Assembly (NCBI GenBank): GCA_963854835.1
Contig: OY978529.1
Location: 40,172,055 to 40,236,054, forward strand
Reading direction: 5' to 3'
Length of the DNA stretch: 64,000 nt
Source of the DNA: Megamerina dolium
Lineage: Eukaryota; Arthropoda; Insecta; Diptera; Megamerinidae
The notes beneath the pieces are model-generated. The model searched no databases, was not told where the DNA came from, and saw nothing but the letters and a program-made list of their open reading frames with translations. Positions 11,730 through 22,217 of this stretch are shown piece after piece. Every line of letters starts with the position of its first letter. Positions within the stretch are counted from its first letter, which is position 1. Both the position numbers and the translations under genes were made by a program.

Positions 11730-14700
11730 CCATCACCATTGCCACCATATCAGATAGAACCAACAAGTTATTATTCCTCTTTCCAGCAGCAGCAACAACC
11801 AATTATCCGACAAAATGTAGTTGAAGAAGAGAAAGACAGACCAATAATATATGTAACACCACCCAATGATGTAGATAATGTAACACCAATGAAAATGAAA
11901 ACATTTACAACATTGCAACAACACAATGAAGAACACCAACAGCACCAAGAAGACCAACAAGCAATGAAAGAACATGTAACATCACATATACTTGATGATG
12001 CAAAACTTGAATATGACCAACAACAACAACATGAACATGAACAACAATATGCATCAACTGGACGAGCTATTGATCAACATCCCACATATCCATTCAATCG
12101 AATTACTGCACCGCTTATACGAAATTCACCACCACCACCACCACCACCACCACCACCATCGTTACTAGTGCGACGACCTCCATCAGTTGGCTATAGGCCA
12201 TCATCATACATACGACCTCTGCAAGCCCCTAAGAGAACACAATCAATGTCATCCGTTGGTAAGATTGTATATCCGCAAGCGTATCAACACCGACAGCCTG
12301 CCAATCTTGCGGAAGTGAATAAGTTAAAAGGCAAAGGTAAGTTCTGATAACTATAAACCCTTAATGTATGTAAGTAGGGTACTATGCGCAGCAAATATAT
12401 ATACAGTGGCTCCCAGCTTATTTCGTACAGTGACAGTTTAAAAATTGCTGCAGTCGTAATTCCTAATATAGCAAAAATTTGAACAAAATATAAATGCCAT
12501 TTTTGAAAGGAAGGTTTGTTTTTTATTTTCCAAAATTTACTTTTTCAAAATTTTAGTGTTTGACACTATAAAAAAATAAAATAAGAAAAAAATAGGAAAA
12601 TTCATGTCACAGCTTATTTCGTACAGTCTCTTTAAGTTCAAACTAAAAACAAAGTAAGTTGATTTTAATATTTAGTATGACATCCCTTAGCGTTAATGAC
12701 AGCCTGGAGTCTACTTGGCATTGAATCCACCAATTTTTGAGTGATGTCTGGTGTGATTTTTTTCCATTCCTCCATCAGTACCTTCTTTAGGTCTTGCTTA
12801 TTAGAAATCTTGTGTGTTCTTATTTTATTGTCCAAAATAGACTAAAGATTTTCAATCACATTCATGTCAGGTGACTGTGGTGGTGGAGACATCAAGTGTG
12901 AGCAGTTCAAATAAGCCAAGATTGCACAATCCCAGATTTATGTTTTGGGTCATTATCTTGGTAATACCGAAATTCTTCCCGCAAACTCAGTTTGTCTGCA
13001 CTTTGAAGTAAATTGTTTTTCAGAATCTCGAGGTACTTCATTTTGTCCATTGTTCCCTCAATAAAAACCAATTCACCTACTCCGGCTGCTGACATACAGG
13101 CCCAAACCATCACGCTACCGCCACCATGCTTCACTGTGGGCTTAAGGTTCTCCTTGTTTAGCTCGGTATTAGCTTTACGCCAAACATATGACATTCCGTC
13201 CGAGCCAAAAATATTAAACTTAGACTCATCCGCGAAAATAACGGTATTCCAGAACGCAGGAGTATTAATAATATGCTCTTTGGCGAAGTCAAGTCGGCGT
13301 TGTATATTCATTTTCGAAATGAATGGTTTCTTTCGGGCTACTCGACCGTTCAAGTCATGATTGCGCAGCACACGTCGGACAGTTTCAGCACTGGATGATT
13401 TTCCTATTTCACGCTGAACCTCTGCAGCCAACTTCGGAGCGGATAACTTTGGATTTTTCTTAATTTTTCGTACAATATAACGCTCGTCTGATGCGTTGAA
13501 AATCTTATTAGGTGCTTCTCTGCCCTTGTTCTCCAACCGATTTTCGCGAACGAAGCGTTGAATGATGTATTGGACAGTTGAGGCACTTAAATTTGTCATT
13601 TCAGCAATTTTTCGCACACTCTGACCTTTCCTAAAATGGTTAATTACCAGTTTACGCTGTTCCATCGTTGTACGATGACCCATAAAGCTAAATGTTTAAT
13701 TTACAGCACTTTAACTATTTAAAATAATAATAATAAAAATTGTTATAATAGTTAAAAAGGTCCAAAAACTCATACAATTCAAAAAAACTTTGTAACTGCG
13801 CGGCAGAATGAAACTTACTTACATTGAAGTTTGTGTACGAAATAAGATGTGAGCTGAAAATCAGCTGATCAATAGTTTTTCTCTCTTGCATAACAAAAAG
13901 AAAAATTTTTGGGGTTCCCCGTTTTCTTATTAGGTTTACTAAACACATACACAGACATCTACATTCAAAACTTATCGATAAGTTTTTTAGTTTCGATGTT
14001 ACAGCCATGTACATAAAAATATATACACTGTACGAAATAAGCTGTGAGCCACTGTATGTACACATATTTTTGACCTTTATACACATAGTAGATGATAGTT
14101 TCCACTTTCTATCTACAATATGATAATAATTAGGCAGGTGATGGTGTCACAAAAAAATATTGCTCATAGCAATTTCATGATATTTTAACATTTTGCAATT
14201 TTCTTTATTTTTATTTTATTGCAATTTTTTGCAATTCTTGTATTTATTCAAAGTTACTCTGAATATATGTATGTAGGTAGTTTAAAAGAACCCTTTATGA
14301 AATAATTATTATAAATTATGTATATTTTAAAATCTTTCAAAATCTGTCAAAATTTAAATATTTCATGTCCCATAGCAATTGATTGACATTGTAATCGTAG
14401 CTACACATCCTTCATTCACTAATCAAGATGCTTATTATACATTGAGACAAAATACAACTTTTCTTATGGATATTGAATGATTGATGGCTTAATGGAAACA
14501 TAAAAGAAGCATAAAGAAAACAAAAACTGATTTCGGGAATGGTCTGTACTTTAGTTTAATAGTTTTTGTGCATTTCGTAGGGGAACCGCCCAATGGAATA
14601 GAGTTAGAGATTAAATATGTTCCACCAAAATGTGGATGACCCGAAAAGTTCACCCTATGAAAAGCCTACAAGCTGTGAACGTCAATTTTAGATAGAAATA

Positions 14701-17700
14701 CCAATTTTGTAGTGAAGCCCACTTAAGTGGTGAAATTAGGGGATAAGAAGCCAGTCATACACTTGATCCCTTTAGAGTTGACTAAAATTAAAATTATATT
14801 TTTAAATCATATTCTGTCTTTTGCTGATAGAAACAAAATTAGATCGTGTTGGAACTTTAGAACTTTTTGATTTTGATTTTATGCGAACTTAGTTCCCAAT
14901 TTCTAACACCTCGAACAAATTTTAGTTCAATGTGTATAGTTTAAGATCTTTTATTATTATTATTATTAAGGCTATGAAGCACCGCGACCTGAAGATCTTT
15001 TGTGCAGCCTTATTCCCTAACTAGGCCCCTGGTAACTATGAATCCGTTGCCTAGGTAGTTTAGTCTGCGTCTAGCCACAGCTGGGCAATTGCAAAGAACG
15101 TGTTCTGCTGTTTCCTGCTCTTCAAGACAGAGTCGACAGAAATCGTTGTTTGCCACACCCATTTTCATCATGTGATAATTAAGTTTACAATGACCTGTTA
15201 GTAGTTCAATGTACAGTTTGATGTCTTTTCTGCTGAGGTTCAAGATAGTAACTACCTTAATATGTTCAGTGTCAATGAATCTTTTCGACTGCCGCATGTC
15301 TGTTTGGGCTCTCCAGTAATCGGTTAGAATAATTTTTTTCCTTTTCACATATTAAGTTGTTCATGAAGCTACTGTTTACCCCGCAGAAGGGTTCTGGGCC
15401 TATGAAAGGAGTGTCTGCGCCCTTTTTGGCCAGTAAATCTCCCATTTCATTTCCTGCATGTCCCTCGTGTCCCGGTACCCATATTAGAGTCACAGAGTTC
15501 CTCTTTGCTAAGATATTGAGGAGTTCAAAGCATTCCCAAAGCAACTTAGATTGGAACGAGAAATTCATTAGTGATTTTAGAGATGCCTGATTGTCCGATA
15601 GAATGCATATGTTGGTTCCTCGAGTGCCCTTACGTAGACATTCTCTGACAGATAGCTCTAAGGCGTGGACCTCCGCCTGAAAAATAGAAGCTATTTTTCC
15701 CATTGCAATTGCCTTCCGGAAATTTGGCCCTACAATTCCCGCTCCAGCACTGCCATCTTCCATCAGTGTACCATAGCTATGAGCCCTGTTCTAGAAATAT
15801 TTCGTTGTTTCTCCACGCTGAGCGATTGTGAATGATCTCTTCGAAGAGTTTGGAGAATATAAATTTTTTATCCATCCTGTCAAAGACCGTGAGGCCCGGT
15901 TAATTCCAGACTACGTCTAGAATCTTAATGTGCCCTTTTAGGTTACCTTCTTTCAGGTGAATAGAGTTCGAAAACCTTATGGCTGCACTGGATGCTGTTC
16001 TCTTAACCACAAGGTGTAGAGGATTGAGACCTATGATTATTCCTAAAGCTGCTGTGGGGCTAGTTCTCGTCGCTCCCGTTACGCTCAAGCAGGCTGTTCG
16101 ATGAATCCTGTTAAGAATCATCTGAGTCCCAATTTGATTTACCTTCGGCCACCATGCCAGAGAGGCATAGGTGATCATTGGTCTTTTACGTTAATAGGAG
16201 ACAAGTCTATGAGACTATCTGACGTATAGAAAGTCACCTATATCCTGCTGCAATGGAAAATCATTAGAACCATTGACAATTTCATTAATTTGCTTTTTGA
16301 ATACCCACTATATGTACATATGCACATACGTTCACTTATCCATTTGATATTTTGTATTTCTAGCACAATTTACGGATCGTTTTACACCTGGTGAAGCTGT
16401 TGCCTCTTCGCTATTCAGCAATCATAATCATCATCATCAACATCATAATCACCATCATCATAGTGAAAATGGAAAGAAACCAATGAAAACATCTGCCTCT
16501 CCCACAAATTTCGTACAATCATATGCGCCATCTAAAAACTTGAACTCATTTCCGCCTAATATTCAGCCTACATATCCTTTTCCCCCCTCTTTTTCGTCTG
16601 CATCCTCAAATGGCATCAAAACGTATGCTGCACCGCCCCCAACAGTAACAAATGGCAAGAGAAAACCAACTAAAATGGCCTCAGCTTCAAATGTCGCACA
16701 ATCATATGTGCCACCTAAAGATTTGTATTCATTTCCACCTAATATTAACTCCAAATATCCATCACCATCTGAAGATCCAAAAGCAGCAGCGCCCACAAGC
16801 AGTGTCAATAGTTATTCACCACCACCGTCGGGTCCATTGACAAGCAATGTTGGGTTTCCCTTAGTTGCGGCTAGCAGTAACGAGAACGATGGGTACAAGT
16901 ATAAAGCGCCAGATGAAAATAGCGGTTATAAATACGAGGGACCAGTGCATCCTGGTTACTTACCTCCACTGCCGCCACCAATTAATATGGATGCGAGCAA
17001 AGGACATGACAACTCAGCTGATACTTCACTAAAAGATGACAATGCTGATGACGCTGACACTGATAATGGCGATGATAGTATTGGTGTTTTACCTGCTAGC
17101 GCAATGGGCGATACAAATGGTGATACTGATAGTGATGACGGCGGTGGTGGTGGTGGTGGTGGTGCAGGTGATGATGATAATAATATGACCAATGATAGCA
17201 TGGATAGCATGGATGGTAAGTACACGTATCAATAGTGAAGTATTTGAAGCAAAAACAAATTCACTCTGCTGCATAACATTTCAGCTCATGATACCGATCA
17301 TGATTCCGATCATTCGCACACAGGCTATGACACCGGCAAGGAATATCCCACACCACCACCAGGCTGGTTGGAAGAACATCCGGAAACAGCACATGATCCA
17401 CCATCAAGCGATGATCATGCACATTCACCTTTCGACTATCATGATCATCACATTCCCTCACATTACTCACATTATCCAGATATAATTTACGATGATCACT
17501 TCGATCATCATCATCATCATCATCATCCACCACCACCGCCGCCACCCATTGAGACTACACTACCGCCAGTGACAACCATTGCACCAGAACCGCCACAAGA
17601 GCCACGTGTTAAAAAATACAGTTATTTCTATATTGGTCGCAAACTCTGGTACATTCCGCTCTACTTTACAGTATGGTTTAGTTTCTATGTTCTCTGGCTA

Positions 17701-17934
17701 ATTCTCAAATCAATTGCCAGGCATAAGGTATAATAAATACTAATCCAATTTCTATATAGGACAATGAGTAATATTTTCATTTTACAGGTCAACTTACCAA
17801 ATCACTATGTAAATAGACGTAGTCTACCAACATTTAGTGATTCAGACACTGCTCCTACGGAAGAGTATATCAATGAGCTAACCGTAACAGTGCTAAAACA
17901 AATCGATCAATTTCGAAAACAATATTCAATTTAA
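9430..17934 (+). CDS. Secreted-pathway Pro/His/Gln-rich single-pass membrane protein (five exons)
   Basis: Exons: 9430-9593, 11636-12336, 16364-17215, 17285-17727, 17788-17934; 2307 nt, 768 residues. All junctions are GT/AG and every phase closes. The ATG at 9430 is chosen because it opens directly onto a signal peptide (MLILYKTFQLLVYIIIVQFY); the upstream in-frame codons contain no ATG. The lumenal or extracellular part is low complexity: Thr and Gln runs and a Pro run in exon 2, His clusters at the start of exon 3, Asp/Gly repeats at its end, and a His run followed by Pro in exon 4. Around residues 694-714 is a membrane helix (LWYIPLYFTVWFSFYVLWLI), preceded by KKYSYFYIGR and followed by KSIARHK and a 48-residue tail from exon 5. 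The membrane/tail region is the only non-repetitive part and is probably the conserved core. I do not recognise the family. Introns 1 and 2 are loaded with transposons. Confidence 0.85.
10080..10745. repeat. Degenerate tandem repeat in intron 1
   Basis: Five or six diverged units, 90-160 bp each, carry the landmarks CCCATACAAAA, cgAAAATATATTTTctgattttatgc, AaTATaAAGCaATCgAAc and CGATTATTTCCACTaAcAACAT. Related words occur near 350-480 and at 11450-11490. The open frames it contains on the minus strand are by-products of the repeat. Confidence 0.7.
10746..11072 (-). mobile_element. tRNA-derived SINE, copy 2 (old)
   Basis: This is the same family as the neighbouring copy at 11085-11445 but more diverged. 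The body includes GGACCTACTTATAAAAG, TGACATCACTTTTTCTGAGC and AAGAAAAATCATTTCGATAT. The tRNA-like head at the right has a damaged A box (TAGATCAGTGAGTTAG). The 3' tail at the left reads ATATTTATATTTTTAT in element orientation. Confidence 0.85.
11085..11445 (-). mobile_element. tRNA-derived SINE, copy 3, full length
   Basis: This full-length copy is 361 bp and is flanked by a perfect 10-bp target duplication, ACCTTCCATA, at 11075-11084 and 11446-11455. On the minus strand it opens GGGTGCCGTAGCTCAGTGG (A box), then GTGGTTCAATCC (B box), a body of about 250 bp, and a 3' end GTGCCACATATTAATTTT. The duplication fixes both ends. It lies in intron 1 of the 9.4-kb gene, antisense to it. Confidence 0.93.
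12404..14054 (-). mobile_element. Tc1-like transposon, near full length, in intron 2
   Basis: The element is 1651 bp between TA dinucleotides (12402-12403, 14055-14056). The terminal inverted repeats are about 29 bp with one mismatch (CAGTGGCTC, then CAGCTTATTTCGTACAGTG). A second copy of the CAGCTTATTTCGTACA word sits inside each end (12610-12630 and 13832-13856), so it has the IR/DR layout in which each long inverted repeat holds two direct repeats for the transposase. It lies antisense to the host gene. Confidence 0.95.
12665..13683 (-). pseudogene. Tc1-like DD34E transposase, two lesions
   Basis: The reading frame starts at the ATG at 13683 (MGHRTTMEQRKLVINHFRKG). It shows two helix-turn-helix domains, then a DDE domain. 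The first catalytic Asp is in FADESKFNIF, the second in YYQDNDPKHKS and the Glu in SPDMNVIENL. All three are present. A one-base frameshift after IVQSW, near 12920, brings a premature stop. A second lesion changes the Trp codon after ENL to TAG at 12842-12844. Otherwise the frame runs to KGCHTKY and a stop at 12665. The usual length, about 340 residues, is kept. The copy is recently dead rather than ancient. Confidence 0.93.
14057..14948. other. Rest of intron 2, left part
   Basis: AT-rich intron sequence without coding signal. At 14690-14775 it contains a block related to the tandem repeat at 4.8-5.5 kb (CAATTTTGTAG, GAAGCCCaCTTAAGT, CAGTCATACA, CCCTTTAGAGT). Confidence 0.6.
14951..16185 (-). 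mobile_element. 5'-truncated I-clade-like LINE with (TAA)n tail
   Basis: On the minus strand three broken frames in series give the end of a non-LTR ORF2. First, the C-terminal edge of the reverse transcriptase (TYASLAWWPKVNQIGTQM), 16178-15900. Second, an RNase H domain (QAEVHALELS, ILSDNQASL, WVPGHEGHAGNEMGD), 15763-15272. Third, a terminal CCHC knuckle (CRLCLEEQETAEHVLCNC), 15348-15010. The first RNase H Asp (YTDG) lies out of frame beside MEDGSAG, so a small deletion or shift hit the active site. The 3' end carries a run of TAA triplets (TTA on the plus strand, 14951-14968), as in I elements. Clade placement is inference. Confidence 0.88.
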
Positions 17935-17963
17935 TACAAAAGGCATTAATACTTTGGAAATTC

Positions 17964-17969
17964 AATAAA
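17964..17969 (+). promoter_or_regulatory. Poly(A) signal of the 9.4-kb gene
   Basis: AATAAA lies 30 bp after the TAA stop at 17932-17934, a normal distance for a short 3' UTR. Confidence 0.7.
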
Positions 17970-18324
17970 TTTAATTCGACTTTATGAATATGTGACTCAA
18001 AGTGAGCCTTTATTTATTATAAAATGAATCTCCCCCTATTTGAACGTCGATTGAAGGCGGTGATTACGGCCTTCCTCACTGTAGCATAGACTGCCAATAT
18101 TAATGCCCCTATTGGCGTTCACCACTCAACCCAGTTTGGTCGTCTTAGAGTCGACCCGACTTCAACAAGACCAAACTATTTTTTGGTATTGTGGTACACC
18201 ACTGTTTTCGGTTGAAATTGTTATGGCGTTACCAGCTAAAAATATCACTTATGACAGAAAAGCGGTCGATTAAGTAAAAATTAAGGAAATATACAATTGT
18301 GTTTTGCTGTGAAAATTATTTAAA

Positions 18325-18770
18325 ATGGATATTAGTGTAGATTTGTTTTATGAAGATGAAAACGAAGACACGAAAATTGATTTGCTACGCTTACGGAGAA
18401 AAATTCGTGATGACTCTAATCCTCTTGAACTACCTAGCGAAAAGTATAAATATTGTTCAAAATAAATAAAAGCAAATAATAAATTTTTTTATAGATTTAT
18501 TAGCTATTTTCGACTGATCAAAGAGGCATTTTGCTTTTTGCTGATGACGTAAAAGACCATTTCAAGAAATCTGTGCGTGTCGTATCTATACCACCAATAT
18601 TGAAATTGTGTGCTGCTCTTAGATTTTTCGCTGATGGAAGCTACCAGAAGAGCAGCGGCAATGACTTCAATATAGGAGTGGCTCAATCTACAATGTCACT
18701 TGTTTTAAAAGAAGTATTAGATGTATTGGAGACGAAACAGACGCTGCAAGGAGTATCAGAAATAATATAA
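18325..18770 (+). pseudogene. HARBI1-like nuclease remnant
   Basis: Exon 1 (18325-18443, MDISVDLFYEDENEDTK to LPSE) ends at an intact GT. The next exon starts after TATAG at 18495 and continues KFISYFRLIKEAF. A frameshift/stop near 18540 breaks it. Another frame then carries DHFKKSVRVVSIPPILKLCA, LRFFADGSYQ, SGNDFNIGVAQSTMSLVLKE, which matches the conserved N-terminal region of Harbinger nucleases. The catalytic DDE part is missing. Confidence 0.88.
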
Positions 18771-18904
18771 TGCGTTCTTTCCAAGCTCAATAAATTTATC
18801 TCTTATTTATTTTTTAAATTCATTTCAGTCTTTTTTGGTAAATGGAAGATAACTTAAATTATTTAAAAAAAAATCTTATTTTCTTAGATTCACGTCTACT
18901 TTGT

Positions 18905-18975
18905 TAGCTTGGATTCTGGTCCATTAGTTGAACAAGCCTCTCAAATTGAGCTTTGGTTGTAATTTTTAAACTTCT
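18905..18975 (-). pseudogene. Harbinger Myb/SANT-like protein remnant
   Basis: After a CAG acceptor-like site the minus strand reads SLKITTKAQFERLVQLMDQN then stop. This is the opening of the Myb/SANT-like (zeste-type) DNA-binding partner coded by many Harbinger elements. Only about 24 residues survive. Confidence 0.6.
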
Positions 18976-19282
18976 GAAAATGTATAAAATGTTGAGAAAT
19001 TACTATATGAAGCCAAGCTAATTATTACTTACGATCTCTCCATTATTTTTGGCTTTATTAGTTTAAAGTAAACTGCAACTGATGCAAACACAACTGCTTA
19101 TGAGCAGTGGTGTATATTTAACGTGCTTGTCGACCAAACTGAAACAGAGTTGCAAACGGCAATACCACAAAAATAATGAACACAATCAAAAAAATCAGCC
19201 GCCAGTCGAGTTGAGAACGGCAATATGAATTTCTCGACGGCGACCAAACTGTTACAAAAGTTGTGAACCGCAATAGGGGCAT

Positions 19283-19744
19283 AAATGAAATTAAATTCAA
19301 AAAGATCTGTATATATTTTAATCTGTCACAGTATTTATACAGATTTGTAGTTCCCAGTATTTCCGTACGACGACCCACTAACAGATTTGTTTGTTTGCAT
19401 AACATTACGTCCCACACAACACTTGACACGCCATCCACACATATGGTACTCACAAGCAATAAATTATATTCTTTAATTACATATCCTATTTTGTACAACT
19501 CTTTTAAGTATGTCAACCTAGAGTTCACATGCATATAATAGAATGGGACAAATAAGAGATATGAACTAATAAATAAATTCTTATTTAAAAGAATCATCAT
19601 CTTAATTTTATTCTTCTTATTGTTCTTCTTTCTTTTTTTTTACCTCAATTTTCAGATATATAATAATTAATAATAACGTATATATTTAGAGAATATTAAA
19701 TCCATAGTAAAAGCAAATAGAATAAAACTAATTATCTATACAAC
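19283..19744. other. Noncoding, 3' side of gene A
   Basis: AT-rich stretch between the Harbinger remnant and the stop of gene A. A TTTATT at 19607-19612 is an AATAAA signal on the minus strand, about 135 bp after the gene A stop. Nothing else is recognised. Confidence 0.5.
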
Positions 19745-22217
19745 TTAAATTTCATCAATTATTTCATAAATAACAGTTTCCTCCTCATCGTCATTATCAC
19801 CGAAATTAGCATTTATATGCACAGCATTTGAATCATCGGCATCCCTATCGATCTTTACATTATAATTGTCTATTTCAATGAAATCGGTGTCTTCGTCATT
19901 TCTTTCCAAACGGCCATCATCCACAACTGCAACAATGGTATTGCCATCATTTAATACATTATTTTCCGACTTGGCTTCATCGCGTTTTGCACGTTCTTCA
20001 GCTGCAATTAATAATGCACGCATATGCGCCGGTAGGCCACCAGAATGCCTTTGTACTTTCCGTGGATTCTCGATGACGTTCGTACTAAATAAAAAGACGA
20101 AGAATATATTGAAAAAGTAAACAAAACTAATACCCAATATACTTACCTTGAACGTAATTCTTCCAATTTGGGTACATGTGTCGTTTCTTTCTTCTTGCCC
20201 AATGCTTCTTCGGCAGCCAGTTCGATCGGATGCACTTTTTTCTTATGCGAACGACAATTCGAACCATTCGAAAATGTTTTCGAGCAAAAATTACACTTAT
20301 AAGGACGTAAGCCGGTATGCAAAATCAGATGATTTTTCAGCGCTTTGCTACGTTTAAAGCCGGCACCACAGAAATTACATTTATAATTTTTATTATCGGA
20401 ATGCACAAGCATATGCATTTTAAGCGTACGGCGTGTATTCAATTGCATGCCGCACACGGTGCAAACATATGTAGTCTCGGTGTGAGTGTCCGCATGTATC
20501 TGTATGATCGAAAAATATGAAAATATGTATATGGAAACATGTAATAAAATGAATTCAAATATAATCACCTTTAATCGGGCTTTAGTTTTGAACCGTTTTT
20601 CGCATATCGTACATCCGTAGGGACAATCTGATGAGTGCACTAGTTTATGTTCGTTGAGAGCTGCCAACGTTTTCAATGCACGCCCACATTCATCACATAT
20701 GTATGGCTTTTGATTATAATGGACACCGCTAATGTGCTGTTTCATCACAGTGGCATACGAAAATTTCCTATCACAATACGGGCACGGTACGTCCAATTTC
20801 TCTTCGAGTGACATATGCCGACGCGAATGCGTTACCAATTGCTTCTCCGATGGAAATACTTTGTCGCATTGATTGCATGCGAATTCTGAAACATCAGGCT
20901 CTACTTTATGCATATCAATCATGTGCTTGCGATACGGTGTCAGATTCTTATACTTGCGCAAACACACTTTGCACACATACTTATATTCTGTTTGTGATAC
21001 ATCATTATCCGAATCAATTCTCATCCTCTTTGTGGTAGCATCAGCATCTGTAGTGTGGCCAAAGACTCGATTTGGGGCATTCTTGGGCGGTCGACCGCGT
21101 TTACGCTTCGCCAAACAACTACTCCAATCAACATGATTCTCTTGTGAGCCGCCGTCGCATATCTGTGTATCTTTCTCTGCCTTCTTACTTGGGCTTTCCT
21201 CTAGTGCATTGTTATTACCGGATTGCGATTGAACGAGATTTTTTCTCTGCTCATCTTTATCAGCGCCATCATTATCGTCATCGGCATTATATTTTAGCTC
21301 TTTGAATAAATCACTATCTTGCAAAGCATCTATTGATTTTGCATTCACTTCTCCATCGGCATCAGCATCGACGCCTTCCGAATTTCGTTCATGAATACCT
21401 TCGCTGTTTTCATCTTTTCTCACGTCTTCATATTCTTCGTCAAGGATTTCAAAGTGTATCTCGTGATTTTCCGTTTTAATCATTTCGTCATTACCTAGCT
21501 CGCTTTCTGGTTCCTGGCGTTCTTCATACTCTACTCCTTCTTCTTCTTCATCTTCCAATGTCTCTTCTTCCTCCTCTGCATCTTCTTCCGTATTTTCGCC
21601 ATCAATTTCACCTACTTCTTCTTCTTCTTCTTCATCCTCATAATCATCATCATCATCAACATCATCACCTTCATTAAGTTCAACTTCTTGATCATCTTTA
21701 TATCTAGCCGCCCTCGATTCACTTTCAGACTGCTGCAATTCAATATTTTCCTCGCTATCACTTTTTATTATATGCTCACGATCTTCATCCAAAAGACCAT
21801 ATTGTATGCGTACTTCATTTGGATCCATTACATCCGAATGGCTGGAGTTTTTTAACAAACAAAACATTGCTTGCACTTTATTAACACGTTCCGTAAACGA
21901 TAACAATAACATTACCAGCTTGTGGCATTCGATGCATAGGAACTCTGATATTCCTTCATTTTGTTTTATCTGTAAATTGAAAACATTAGCTTAATAGCTC
22001 ATATGCATGGTATGCATGGCCAACAACTTACATTCACCCAAAAGTATTTGCCAATGGCGGTAGCCAATGCGGTATCCACTATGTTCTCTTCAATCTTACA
22101 GAATACATTTACATTATGTAGCGGATCATCTTTTGCACAAAGACGGCACCAACGTTGCCATGGCCACTCTACTTCTTCCGTTGTGGATTTACATCTATCA
22201 GTCCTAATGATCCGCAT
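19745..22217 (-). CDS. Gene A: ZAD and eight C2H2 zinc fingers, acidic linker, AT-hook
   Basis: Exons (5' to 3'): 22217-22032, 21969-20569, 20499-20147, 20084-19745; 2280 nt, 759 residues. The ZAD zinc ligands are C24, C27 (WCRLC) and C74, C77 (CIEC), split by intron 1. Residues about 130-290 are extremely acidic. A basic KRKRGRPPKN, an AT-hook-like core, sits near residue 350. Eight fingers start near residue 393. Predicted contacts (-1/2/3/6): F1 N/T/P/K, F2 S/K/Q/T, F3 Y/T/V/Q, F4 T/A/A/E, F5 T/A/R/I, F6 T/R/T/M, F7 R/K/A/N, F8 N/S/N/S. Finger 4 lacks the core Phe. The acidic C-terminal tail differs from all other cluster members. Role by family: nuclear DNA-binding regulator that dimerises through the ZAD; target unknown. 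It is the most divergent gene here and the only one with the AT-hook. Intron 2 (20500-20568) is 69 nt and open in frame. Confidence 0.93.

Larger units (their letters stand above)
18103..19282. mobile_element. PIF/Harbinger element, decayed, two genes
   Basis: The ends are inverted: ATGCCCCTATTGGCGTTCAC at the left and the complement of a matching block (GTGAACCGCAATAGGGGCAT) at the right. Both are followed internally by CAGTTTGGTCG and its complement. The 1180 bp is much shorter than an autonomous element. It holds the N-terminal half of a HARBI1-type nuclease on the plus strand and the start of a Myb/SANT-like protein on the minus strand, the usual convergent pair. Target duplications are not clear. 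Confidence 0.88.

Noticed and set aside
17261..17545. Antisense open frame over exon 4 of the 9.4-kb gene, Asp/Val rich
   Set aside because: It is the mirror of the His/Asp codon repeats of the real exon.
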